Below, one piece after another: positions 12,829-20,414 of a stretch of 64,000 nt of DNA. The number at the start of each line of letters is the position of its first letter. Position 1 is the first letter of the stretch. Source of the stretch: Herbaspirillum sp. GTDB lineage: Bacteria; Pseudomonadota; Gammaproteobacteria; Burkholderiales; Burkholderiaceae_D. The stretch covers positions 620,001-684,000 of the forward strand of contig NZ_JAGIBI010000003.1 in the NCBI RefSeq assembly GCF_017744395.1, in the 5' to 3' direction. The notes under the pieces were generated by a model. It was not told the DNA's origin, did no database searches, and saw only the letters and a list, made by a program, of their open reading frames with translations. Made by a program: the position numbers and the translations under genes.

Positions 12829-13479
12829 TTACCAGCGCAGCAACACGGGGCCGGACAAGGCGCCCAGCAGCGTCGGCGCCAGCACGCCCAGGACGTACCA
12901 GATGCCCCAGAACGGCGGCGCCATTTCCACGCAGTAGAGCGAATAGACTAGCACGCCCTGGGCGCCGGCCACCAGGCCGGCGACGGCGCCGGCGGCCGCC
13001 AGCCGGGTCGGCGCCAGGCCGCGCATGAACCAGAACATGGCCGCCAGCGTCGGCAGCGACAGCAGGGCGATGTTGAGCGAGCAGACTTCCCAGGTGGCGC
13101 CCAGCAGCAGTTCCAGGCGCTGCGAGGGCGGCGCCAGCGCCAGCCAGCCGGCTCCGGCCAGCCACAGCGCCAGCGGCGGCAGCATCAGGGCGGCGGCGGG
13201 GCCGAGGCCGATGCGCATGCCTGGGCGGGCCAGCCGCGCGGCCACATCCTGCGCCGCCAGCAGCACCGCCAGCGGGAACGATACCTTCAGCCAGAAGCGC
13301 GGCTGCAGCAGCAGTTCCGGCATGTCGCTGCGCACGCCGTAGATCACGGCCAGCAGCAGCGCGGAACCGGCCAGCCCCATCGCGAGCGCGGCCGCCATGC
13401 GGGCGCCCGGGCCGCCGCGCGGGCATTTGCCGCCATCGTTCCCGGCCGCCAGCATGTTGACCAATTCCATTGTTTTCAT
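12829..13479 (-). CDS. NrsF-type (DUF1109) anti-sigma membrane protein, copy 1
   Basis: Membrane protein of 216 residues, first gene of the leftward sigma operon. The start at 13479 is chosen because AAGGGA precedes it and because it aligns with the start of the second copy; an ATG 7 codons upstream (13500) is also open. The NrsF Cys pair is present ([25 protein letters not shown]), and the protein ends in LLRW like its paralogue. Its stop is 4 bases before the sigma start. Divergence from copy 2 is substantial, so this is not a recent duplication. Confidence 0.88.
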   Translation of the reverse strand: MKTMELVNMLAAGNDGGKCPRGGPGARMAAALAMGLAGSALLLAVIYGVRSDMPELLLQPRFWLKVSFPLAVLLAAQDVAARLARPGMRIGLGPAAALMLPPLALWLAGAGWLALAPPSQRLELLLGATWEVCSLNIALLSLPTLAAMFWFMRGLAPTRLAAAGAVAGLVAGAQGVLVYSLYCVEMAPPFWGIWYVLGVLAPTLLGALSGPVLLRW

Positions 13480-13527
13480 CCGGTTTCCCTTCTTCGTCAT
13501 CGGCGCGCCGTGGCGCCGCTTTTCTTT

Positions 13528-13557
13528 CTATTCGCCGGCCGGGCCGATCCGGTTACA
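13528..13557 (-). promoter_or_regulatory. ECF-type promoter of the nrsF-sigF-nrsF operon
   Basis: On the minus strand TGTAACC (13557-13551), a 16-base spacer and CGAATAG (13534-13528) form an ECF-style -35/-10 pair about 50 bases ahead of the first NrsF start. The same motif and spacing occur in mirror image on the other side of the intergenic region, supporting recognition by the locally encoded sigma factor. Confidence 0.75.
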
Positions 13558-13589
13558 GGGCAAGCGAAAAATATATTTGCGCCGCCGGC

Positions 13590-13619
13590 TGTAACCGCGG
13601 CGCACGGGGCGGCGAAATA
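13590..13619 (+). promoter_or_regulatory. ECF-type promoter of the bufferin operon
   Basis: TGTAACC (13590-13596), a 16-base spacer and CGAAATA (13613-13619) precede bufA by about 65 bases. Motif and spacing are the same as in the divergent promoter at 13528-13557. SigF-type promoters in other proteobacteria have a GTAACC -35 element, so this is the likely SigF-driven start of the copper-peptide operon. Confidence 0.75.
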
Positions 13620-13684
13620 ACGTACAGACCGGCAGCAACGACACGCCGGTCGCATCCACTTTCCATCACATAAGGAGTCGCACC

Positions 13685-13963
13685 ATGAACATCCGTACCA
13701 TTGCCACCGCTACCTTCACTCTCGCCACCCTGGCCTCGGGCGTCGCCATGGCGCAAACCCAGCAGCCCGCCGCCAAGCCCGCGGTCGAAAAGTGCTACGG
13801 CGTCTCGATGGCCGGCCAGAATGATTGCAAGGCAGGCGAAGGCACCACCTGCGCTGGCACCGCCAAGATGGACTACCAGGGCAACGCCTGGAAGAACGTG
13901 CCGGCCGGCACCTGCACATCGATCAAGACCCCGCGCGGCATGGGTTCGTTGAAGCCGATCTGA
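13685..13963 (+). CDS. bufA: Bufferin precursor peptide (DUF2282)
   Basis: Secreted peptide of 92 residues. A Sec signal ends at AMA near residue 23, followed by a short linker and a core with four Cys: C37 (EKCYG), C48 (QNDCKAG), C56 (GTTCAGT) and C77 (PAGTCTS). This Cys pattern is that of BufA1-type bufferins, long ribosomally made peptides whose Cys are modified by a DUF692 enzyme to bind copper in the periplasm. AAGGAG precedes the ATG, and bufB, bufC and doxX follow in the same direction. Confidence 0.9.
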   Translation: MNIRTIATATFTLATLASGVAMAQTQQPAAKPAVEKCYGVSMAGQNDCKAGEGTTCAGTAKMDYQGNAWKNVPAGTCTSIKTPRGMGSLKPI

Positions 13964-13977
13964 ACCGGACCTGGCAA

Positions 13978-14835
13978 ATGAACGCGCACCCCGTACCGGC
14001 CGGCGCCGGCCTCGGCCTCAAGCCCCAGCATTTCGATGCGGCGCTGTCCTGCGCGGCGCCGGGCTTGTGGTTCGAGGTCCATCCGGAGAACTACATGATG
14101 GATGGCGGCCCGCGGCTGGCCTGGCTGGACGCCGTGCGCAGCCGTCATCCGGTGGCGCTGCACGGGGTGTCGCTGTCGCTGGCCGGACCGGATGCGCCGG
14201 ACGCCGCTCACCTGCAACGGCTGGCCAGGCTGGCCGCGCGCGTCGAGCCGGTGCTGGTGTCCGAGCATCTGGCTTGGTCGCGCGCCGATGGCCGTTATTA
14301 CCCTGATCTCTTGCCGGTGCCGCGCACCGGCGAAACCCTGGCGCGGCTGGCGGCCAACATCGGGCGTACGCAGGATGCGTTGAAGCGCAGCATCGCGCTG
14401 GAAAACCCCTCCCATTACCTGCACATGGATTGCCACGAGTGGAGCGAGCCCGAGTTCCTGGGCGAGCTGGTGCGCCGCACCGGCTGCGGCTTGCTGGTGG
14501 ACGTCAACAACGTGCATGTCAGCGCGGCCAACCTGGGCATCGACGCGGCCGCCTACCTGGCGCAATTGCCGGCAGACGCCATCGAGGAAATCCATTTGGC
14601 CGGCCACAGCAGCGACCGCGGCTTGCCCGGCCTGCTGGTCGATTCGCACGATGCCGCGGTGGCGCCGCCCGTGTGGGAGCTGTATTTCGGACTGCTGGCG
14701 CGCATCGGCCCGCGGCCGACGCTGATCGAGCGCGACGGCAATGTCCCGGCTTTCGATGAATTGCTGGCCGAGCGCGGTATCGCGCAGGACATGCTGGCCA
14801 CCGTCGGACAGGTGCATGAGGAGTGCGCATCGTGA
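13978..14835 (+). CDS. bufB: Bufferin-modifying enzyme, DUF692 (MbnB-like)
   Basis: DUF692 family protein of 285 residues with a TIM-barrel fold; relatives (MbnB, TglH, BufB) are multi-iron oxygenases acting on peptide Cys. Signature segments include GLGLKPQHF at the N-terminus, VHPENYMM, SEHLAWS, ENPSHYL, GLLVDVNNVHVSA, EIHLAGHS, LVDSHDA and LIERDGNVP. These are rich in the His, Asp, Asn and Glu residues that bind iron. The ATG is 14 bases after the bufA stop. Its stop overlaps the bufC start. Expected role: convert bufferin Cys into copper-binding heterocycles. Confidence 0.92.
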   Translation: MNAHPVPAGAGLGLKPQHFDAALSCAAPGLWFEVHPENYMMDGGPRLAWLDAVRSRHPVALHGVSLSLAGPDAPDAAHLQRLARLAARVEPVLVSEHLAWSRADGRYYPDLLPVPRTGETLARLAANIGRTQDALKRSIALENPSHYLHMDCHEWSEPEFLGELVRRTGCGLLVDVNNVHVSAANLGIDAAAYLAQLPADAIEEIHLAGHSSDRGLPGLLVDSHDAAVAPPVWELYFGLLARIGPRPTLIERDGNVPAFDELLAERGIAQDMLATVGQVHEECAS

Positions 14836-15581
14836 ATAGCCAAGACTATTACCGCCAGTTCCTGCATGCCGTTTGGCATGGGGAAAGCGCCGATCCGCTG
14901 GTGGCGTCCCTGTCGGCGCAGCCGGCTTTCGCGGTCTACCGCAACACGATTTTCAAGGGTTGCGCCGATGCCCTGGCGGCCAACTATCCGGCGGTGCTGC
15001 GGCTGGTCGGCGAGCCGTGGTTCCAGGGCGCGGCGCTGGCCTATGCGCGCGGGAACATGCCCGGCGACGCCTGCCTGATCGCCTATGGCCACGGCTTCCC
15101 GGATTTCCTCGAAAGTGCCGAAGAAGCGCGCGAACTGCCTTACTTGCCGGGCGTGGCGAGGCTCGACCGTTGCTGGACCGAGTCGCACCTGGCGGCGGAC
15201 GATGCGCCGCTCGATGCCGCCGGCTTGCACGCCGCGCTGGCGGCCGGGCGGGACATATGCCTGGCGCCGCATGCGGCGGCGCGCTGGCGTTGGGAGGCGG
15301 CGTATCCGATCTATTCGATCTGGGATGCCAACCGCCGGCTGGATGCCGAGTTGCAGGCTGAACTCGCATGGCGCGGCGAGGGGGCGTTGCTGACCCGGCC
15401 GCAAGGCCAGGTGCAGTGGCAGGCCATCGGTCCGGGGGCTTGCCGTTTTCTCGACGCCTGCCGTGACGGCATGGGCGTGGCCGCCGCCGCCGGACTGGCA
15501 CTGGAGCGCGAGCCGGGGCTGGATGCGGCCGCCATGCTGGGCGGTTTGGTACAGGCCGGCGCCTTCACTTCTTTTCACTGA
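14832..15581 (+). CDS. bufC: Bufferin biosynthesis partner protein (DUF2063, MbnC-like N-terminus)
   Basis: Protein of 249 residues starting at GTG 14832, which overlaps the bufB TGA (GTGA) and has GAGGAG upstream. The N-terminal part ([32 protein letters not shown]) is the DUF2063 putative DNA-binding-like domain that forms a complex with DUF692 enzymes and recruits the precursor peptide. The gene is invariably next to bufB in bufferin loci, and the overlap supports one functional complex. Confidence 0.9.
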   Translation: MNSQDYYRQFLHAVWHGESADPLVASLSAQPAFAVYRNTIFKGCADALAANYPAVLRLVGEPWFQGAALAYARGNMPGDACLIAYGHGFPDFLESAEEARELPYLPGVARLDRCWTESHLAADDAPLDAAGLHAALAAGRDICLAPHAAARWRWEAAYPIYSIWDANRRLDAELQAELAWRGEGALLTRPQGQVQWQAIGPGACRFLDACRDGMGVAAAAGLALEREPGLDAAAMLGGLVQAGAFTSFH

Positions 15582-15592
15582 TGGAGAACGAC

Positions 15593-16075
15593 ATGAACAT
15601 GAATCACCATCCCCTGACCCGCGCCGACGCTGCGGGCCGCAGCCGGGAGTCCCTGTGGTCGCGCGGCGCCGGCCTGGCGCAACGCCTGATCGGCGATTCG
15701 CTGCTGGCGCTGGTGGCGCGCGTGGCGATGGCCGCGATCTTCTTCCTCTCCGGCCGTACCAAGGTCAGCGGTTTCCTGACGATCAAGGACGGCACCTATG
15801 CGCTGTTCCAGGAGGAATATCGCCTGCCGCTGGTGCCGCCGGACATCGCCGCCCACCTGGCCGCCTATGCCGAGCACCTGTTCCCGCTGCTGCTGGTGCT
15901 GGGTTTGTTCACCCGGGGCGCGGCGCTGGCGCTGCTTGGGATGACGGCGGTGATCGAAATCTTCGTCTATCCGGATGCATGGCCGACGCACTTGTCATGG
16001 GCCGGCCTGTTGTTGTTGCTGGTGGCGCGCGGCGGCGGGGCATGGTCGCTGGATCGCCGTTTCGGCATCCGCTGA
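15593..16075 (+). CDS. DoxX family membrane protein of the bufferin operon
   Basis: Integral membrane protein of 160 residues with about four hydrophobic segments ([39 protein letters not shown], and others) and the DoxX fold. The start at 15593 follows GGAG; ATG at 15581 overlapping the bufC stop is an alternative. DoxX genes often end bufferin operons; a redox or membrane-quinone role has been proposed, but its job here is unknown. Confidence 0.85.
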   Translation: MNMNHHPLTRADAAGRSRESLWSRGAGLAQRLIGDSLLALVARVAMAAIFFLSGRTKVSGFLTIKDGTYALFQEEYRLPLVPPDIAAHLAAYAEHLFPLLLVLGLFTRGAALALLGMTAVIEIFVYPDAWPTHLSWAGLLLLLVARGGGAWSLDRRFGIR

Positions 16076-16227
16076 TCTGGCGTTTCGGTGGTGGCCGGGC
16101 AATTATTGTCCCAGCGCATCATTTCCATGCGGAATTGTGCCTATAATCCCCTTTCGCGCCATGCCGGGCCTGGATGGCGTCGTACCAGCGATATCGATCA
16201 ATCAGTACATCGGAAGAGGGACATCTC

Positions 16228-16716
16228 ATGCAGTCGAGGCCTGTTTCGGGATTCGTTTGCCAATTGCCGGCCGTTGCCATAGCGGCAATATTGGCGTTCA
16301 CGGGCGCCGTATCCGGCGCCCAGGCGCAGGAGCCTCCCCGCTTCTCCGGCATCTTGAAAGTGGTGCGCGGCGATGTGCAGGTGCAGCGGCAGGAGCAGAA
16401 GCTGCCCGCCCAGGTCGGCGACAAGCTGTATGCCGGCGACCGCGTCGTCACCGCCGCCGATGCGGCGGCCGGCATCACCCTGCGCGACGACACGTTGATG
16501 TCGCTCGGTCCCAAGACCAGCTTCGTGCTGGAAGACTTCAAATTCAATGAGAGCTCAGGCGAGGGCAACGTCGCCGTGCGCGTGGCCAAGGGTACCTTGC
16601 GCTACGTCTCGGGCCTGATCGGCAAGCACACGCCGGAGCGCCAGCAGGTGGCCACGCCGACGGCCACTATCGGCATCCGCGGCACCGACTTCATCGTGGA
16701 GGTGGCCGATGAATAA
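16228..16716 (+). CDS. Secreted FecR-domain protein
   Basis: Protein of 162 residues with a signal peptide (cleavage near GAQAQ, residue 33) and a single FecR domain (LKVVRGDVQVQRQ, LYAGDRVVTAADA, TPTATIGIRGTDFIVEV). It is not a membrane anti-sigma FecR: there is no cytoplasmic N-terminal domain and no sigma gene beside it. Free FecR domains of this kind are periplasmic. Its end overlaps the start of an OmpA lipoprotein gene by 8 bases, so the two are probably made together and act at the cell envelope. GAGGGA lies upstream of the ATG. Confidence 0.82.
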   Translation: MQSRPVSGFVCQLPAVAIAAILAFTGAVSGAQAQEPPRFSGILKVVRGDVQVQRQEQKLPAQVGDKLYAGDRVVTAADAAAGITLRDDTLMSLGPKTSFVLEDFKFNESSGEGNVAVRVAKGTLRYVSGLIGKHTPERQQVATPTATIGIRGTDFIVEVADE

Positions 16717-17299
16717 GCTGCTCCTCCTGTGCCTGGCCCTGCTGGCGCTGGCCGGTTGCGCCGGACCCAAGGAACACTTCGTGCTGTTGCCGCAGCAGGA
16801 CGGCTCGTCCAGCAGCATCGTGGTCAAGACCGCGTCCAGCGAGACGGCATTGGCCCAGCCCTACGCCGGGGTCGAGACCACCGGTGGCAAGGCAGGCAAG
16901 CCGCGCACCTGGACCGAAACCGAGGTGCAGTCGCGTTATGGCCCGGTGATGGCCAACCTGCCGCTGCGGCCGCGCAGCTATGAGCTGCTGTTCGAACTGG
17001 GCAGCGACCGCCTGACGCCGGATTCGCGCAAGCTGCTGGAAGAGGCTATCCAGGAGTTCCGCAAATTCCCGGCCGGCGAATTCATCCTGGTGGGCCATGC
17101 CGACAACATCGGCAGCGATGCCGTCAACCAGTCGCTGTCGGTGCGCCGCGCGCGCCTGGTGGAGCGCGAACTGATCCGCGCCAAGATCGAGCCGCTGAGC
17201 ATCGAGGTCGTGGGCAAGGGCTCGCGCGAGCCGCGCGTACCGGAGAAGAAGGGCGTGCCGGAGCCGCGTAACCGGTTTGTCGAGATACGCATTCGATAA
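16709..17299 (+). CDS. OmpA-family outer-membrane lipoprotein
   Basis: Protein of 196 residues with a lipoprotein signal (lipobox LAGC, Cys near residue 18) and a C-terminal OmpA peptidoglycan-binding domain (ELLFELGSDRLTPDSRKLLEE, FILVGHADNIGSDAVNQSLSVRRARLV, RNRFVEIRIR). Expected to anchor the outer membrane to the cell wall. Its start lies inside the FecR-domain gene, and a strong bidirectional terminator follows. Confidence 0.88.
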   Translation: MNKLLLLCLALLALAGCAGPKEHFVLLPQQDGSSSSIVVKTASSETALAQPYAGVETTGGKAGKPRTWTETEVQSRYGPVMANLPLRPRSYELLFELGSDRLTPDSRKLLEEAIQEFRKFPAGEFILVGHADNIGSDAVNQSLSVRRARLVERELIRAKIEPLSIEVVGKGSREPRVPEKKGVPEPRNRFVEIRIR

Positions 17300-17314
17300 C
17301 GTACGATGGTAAAG

Positions 17315-17340
17315 AAAAAGCCCGCGCAAGCGGGCTTTTT
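17315..17340. terminator. Bidirectional intrinsic terminator
   Basis: GCCCGC-GCAA-GCGGGC hairpin flanked by A5 on the left and T5 on the right, between the convergent OmpA lipoprotein and HD-GYP genes. It can stop transcription from both sides. Confidence 0.9.
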
Positions 17341-17368
17341 CATGTGCGGCGGCAGTGTGCGCCACGGT

Positions 17369-18580
17369 TCAGGACAGCGCTCGCGTGCTCAGCAACTGCA
17401 TGGAGTCGAGATGGCTCACACGTGCCCACTCTTCCCCGCCGCGGGCGACGATCTTGTCGGCGTCAGGGGTGGCCATCAGGTCGAGGATCTCGGTGTCGCT
17501 GATTGCCCGATTGTCGTTGTAGCTGAATACCTTCAGTACCGGGCGCGTCAGGTCCTTGTCGTTTTGCCGGATGACGAAGCCGGTGCGCCCCGATTCCAGC
17601 TTGACGATGGAACCCACCGGGTAGATTCCCAGCGTCTTGACGAAGGCCAGGAACATGGCGCGGTCGAAGTGGCCGTTCCAGGTAGCCATGGTGGAGATCG
17701 TTTCGGCCGGGTCCCAGGCGTGCTTGTAGCGGCGCTCCGAGGTGAGCGCGTCATACACGTCGCAAATGGCCGCCATGCGGGCGTACAGCGAGATTGCGCC
17801 GCCGCGCAGGCCTTCCGGGTAGCCGGTGCCATCGATCTTTTCGTGGTGGTACAGGCAGACGTTGCGCGCGTAGTCGGGCACGTTGGGATCCTGGCTCAGG
17901 TATTTGTAGCCCAGCTCCGGGTGCTTGCGCACGATCGCGAATTCTTCGTCGGTCAGCTTGCCGGCCTTGTTGAGGATGTCGTGCGGAATGAAGGCCTTGC
18001 CGATGTCGTGCAGGAAGCCGCCCAGGCCGGCTTCGCGGCAGGAGGTCTCATCCAGGCCGAGGGTGCGGCCCAGGGCCACCATCAGCGCGCATACCGCCAC
18101 CGAGTGCAGATAGGTGTATTCGTCGGCCAGTTTCAGGCGCACCACGCTCATGAGCGCATTGGGGCTTTGCATCACCGAACTGGCGATCTCCTCGACCACG
18201 GAGACGCAGCGCTCCATGTCCAGCACCTTGCCCATGCGGACTTCGGCGAACATGGCCTGGGTCGCCTTCTTGGCGGTCGCGCACAGCGCCTGCGCATTGA
18301 CCAGCTCGGGGTCAAGCTCCGGCGCTTGCGGTGCGGGAGCCGCGGCGGCTTCGGGTTCGTCCGGCACGCTTTCGTCCTCTTGCGCGGCGGCGACGTCGAG
18401 GCCCTTGGCGGTGTCGATCCAGCAGCAGGCGATGCCGCTGGCGCGGGCTTGCTGCAGTTCGCTGGGGCTCTTGATGAGGAACTTGTTTTTCCAGAACGGG
18501 TGGTGCATCCACGCGGCATCGTCGAAGCCGGCGAAATACATCCCCAGGACAAGTTCCTTCACTTTGATTTTCTTCAGCAT
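17369..18580 (-). CDS. HD-GYP domain cyclic-di-GMP phosphodiesterase
   Basis: Protein of 403 residues. The N-terminal ~100 residues resemble DUF3391, followed by an acidic/proline-alanine linker (residues ~65-95). A full HD-GYP domain follows: HD at 191-192 (FLHDIGKAFIPHDIL), KHPELGYKYL, LYHHEKIDGTGYPEGL with GYP at 253-255, and ICDVYDALTSERRYK. The metal ligands and GYP triplet are intact, so it is probably an active c-di-GMP hydrolase. It is a single gene, divergent from the fluoride riboswitch/CLC-F unit. Confidence 0.9.
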   Translation of the reverse strand: MLKKIKVKELVLGMYFAGFDDAAWMHHPFWKNKFLIKSPSELQQARASGIACCWIDTAKGLDVAAAQEDESVPDEPEAAAAPAPQAPELDPELVNAQALCATAKKATQAMFAEVRMGKVLDMERCVSVVEEIASSVMQSPNALMSVVRLKLADEYTYLHSVAVCALMVALGRTLGLDETSCREAGLGGFLHDIGKAFIPHDILNKAGKLTDEEFAIVRKHPELGYKYLSQDPNVPDYARNVCLYHHEKIDGTGYPEGLRGGAISLYARMAAICDVYDALTSERRYKHAWDPAETISTMATWNGHFDRAMFLAFVKTLGIYPVGSIVKLESGRTGFVIRQNDKDLTRPVLKVFSYNDNRAISDTEILDLMATPDADKIVARGGEEWARVSHLDSMQLLSTRALS

Positions 18581-18772
18581 GTCTGTGCTTGTTTCCTCCG
18601 GCGGCCGGGGGAAAAGGTAGATCGGTCTTTATCGTGCCGGGAGAGGAAATGCGTGCGCTCCGCCTCCGGGATTGCCACGGACCAATCATCTCATATGGCA
18701 GCCCGGAAGGGAACGGGCGGGGCCGGCGCCGGGCGATTGCCGGGGCCGGTGAAACTTGCTACCATGCGCGCC

Positions 18773-18830
18773 GGAGATGGCATTCCTCCCCGAACCGCCG
18801 CCGGCATCCGCCGGGGCTGATGATGCCTGC
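18773..18830 (+). ncRNA. Fluoride riboswitch (crcB motif)
   Basis: The stretch 18773-18830 matches the crcB RNA consensus: GGAGATGGCATTCCTCC (stem GGAG/CTCC with a pseudoknot loop), GAACCGCC, a GC-rich second stem (CCGGC/GCCGG) and the terminal GGCTGATGATGCC. The loop GGCATT can pair with GATGCC to form the conserved pseudoknot. It lies about 90 bases ahead of a CLC-F type fluoride exporter, the classical target. Fluoride binding should turn that gene on. Confidence 0.9.
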
Positions 18831-18920
18831 GGATACCTGGACGACCGGGGCTGCGGGCACGCGCCTGAAGCATCTTTACGTTCCTGTCGGCCAGGCTGGT
18901 TTTCCCCCAACACCTGCGAC

Positions 18921-20171
18921 ATGAACACTTCCAAGCTCCCCGAACCGCTGCGCCTGCTGCCCTATGTCGGCAAATGGTGCCTCATCGCCTCGCTGGTGGC
19001 CTTCCTGGCCGGCAGCGCCTCGGCCTTTTTCCTGTATTCGCTCGACCTCGCCACGCGCACGCGCGAGGCCCATCCCTGGCTCTTGTGGCTGCTGCCCGTG
19101 GCCGGTTTCGCGGTGGGCTGGATCTACCTGCGCGCCGGCAAATCGGTCGAAGCCGGCAACAACCTGCTGATCGACGAGATCCACGACCCGGCCAAGGTGG
19201 TGCCGCTGCGCATGGCGCCGCTGGTGCTGGTGGGAACGGTGGTGTCGCACCTGTTCGGCGCATCGGTCGGGCGCGAGGGAACCGCGGTGCAGATGGGCGG
19301 CGCGCTGGCCGACCAGCTGACCCACGTGTTCCGCCTGCGCCAGGAAGACCGTCGCATCCTGCTCATGGCCGGCATCAGCGCCGGCTTCTCGTCGGTGTTC
19401 GGCACGCCGATGGCGGGGGCGATCTTCGGGCTGGAAGTGCTGGCCATCGGGCGCATGCGCTACGACGCCATCCTGCCCTGTTTCGTGGCGGCGATCGCCG
19501 CCGACCAGGTCGGCCTGGCCTGGGGCGTGCACCATACCCATTACGCCATGGATGCCGCCGCGCCGGTGGCGCTGTGGAGCGCGGCGGCGGTGATCGCCGC
19601 CGGGGCGCTGTTCGGGCTGGCCGGCATGGCTTTCGCGCATGGCGCCCACGCATTGTCGGCCCTGATGAAAAAGCGCGTGGCCTACGCGCCGCTGCGCCCG
19701 CTTATCGGCGGCATTGTGGTGGCGGCCGCGGTATGGGCCTGCGGCACGCAACGCTATGTCGGCCTGGGCATCGATACCATCGTGCAAGCCTTCCAGCAAC
19801 CGCTGGCGCCCTGGGACTTCCTGGCCAAAGGGGCGTTTACCGTGGCTTCGCTGGGAACCGGGTTCAAGGGCGGCGAGGTGACGCCGCTGTTCTATATCGG
19901 CGCCACGTTCGGCAATGCGCTGGCGCCTTTGCTGCACTTGCCGTTCCCGCTGCTGGCGGCGCTCGGTTTCGTGGCGGTGTTCGCCGGCGCGGCCAATACC
20001 CCGCTGGCGTCCACCGTGATGGCGATCGAACTGTTCGGCGCCGGTATCGGGCCGTTCGCCGCGCTGGCCTGCGTGACCGCCTACCTGTTCTCCGGCCACA
20101 CCGGCATCTACCGCGCCCAGCGCCTGGGGCAACCCAAGCGCCATGGCGCAAGCGGCGACGGCCGGGAATAA
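18921..20171 (+). CDS. clcF: CLC-F type fluoride/proton antiporter
   Basis: Voltage-gated-chloride-channel-family membrane protein of 416 residues. The gating glutamate is E119 in SVGREGTAVQMGG. GREGT, rather than GREGP, together with GFKGGEVTPLFYIGATFGN, is typical of the fluoride-exporting CLC-F branch. SSVFGTPMAGAIFGLEVL is also characteristic. Start chosen at 18921; longer frames run back through the riboswitch and look non-coding. Controlled by the fluoride riboswitch upstream; it would protect enolase and other enzymes from cytoplasmic fluoride. Confidence 0.9.
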   Translation: MNTSKLPEPLRLLPYVGKWCLIASLVAFLAGSASAFFLYSLDLATRTREAHPWLLWLLPVAGFAVGWIYLRAGKSVEAGNNLLIDEIHDPAKVVPLRMAPLVLVGTVVSHLFGASVGREGTAVQMGGALADQLTHVFRLRQEDRRILLMAGISAGFSSVFGTPMAGAIFGLEVLAIGRMRYDAILPCFVAAIAADQVGLAWGVHHTHYAMDAAAPVALWSAAAVIAAGALFGLAGMAFAHGAHALSALMKKRVAYAPLRPLIGGIVVAAAVWACGTQRYVGLGIDTIVQAFQQPLAPWDFLAKGAFTVASLGTGFKGGEVTPLFYIGATFGNALAPLLHLPFPLLAALGFVAVFAGAANTPLASTVMAIELFGAGIGPFAALACVTAYLFSGHTGIYRAQRLGQPKRHGASGDGRE

Positions 20172-20200
20172 AAAAACGGCCCGCGATTGAGCGCGGGCCG
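20170..20200 (-). terminator. Intrinsic terminator, minus orientation
   Basis: A 9-bp stem (CGGCCCGCG/CGCGGGCCG, 6-base loop) with a run of A on its left side, which is a T-run when read on the minus strand. It begins at the clcF stop codon and would stop leftward transcription coming from the MFS gene before it enters clcF. Confidence 0.7.
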
Positions 20201-20363
20201 GAGAAAGGTCCACCGGATGTCGTTGCGGCGGACCGGGGGAAAGAGGAGACCCCAATGGCCGCTATTCTAGGCGTCGAACATTAAGCGAAACTTAAGGGCG
20301 GAATGGGGGCGCAATCCCACTCCATGTCGTGAGCAAGGAACCGGCCAGGCATCTGGCCGTTGC

Positions 20364-20396
20364 AAAAAAAAAAGGGCAGCCTGGGCTGCCCTTTTT
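20364..20396. terminator. Bidirectional intrinsic terminator after the MFS gene
   Basis: GGGCAGC-CTGG-GCTGCCC hairpin with ten A on the left and T5 on the right, 18 bases past the MFS stop. Together with the hairpin at 20170-20200 it separates the convergent clcF and MFS genes. Confidence 0.88.
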
Positions 20397-20414
20397 GCAT
20401 CCGCGCGGAAGAAC

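Noticed and set aside
18756..18920. N-terminal extension of the CLC-F protein
   Set aside because: This stretch overlaps the fluoride riboswitch; the family starts at MNTSKLPEP, and the extension has no membrane or family character.
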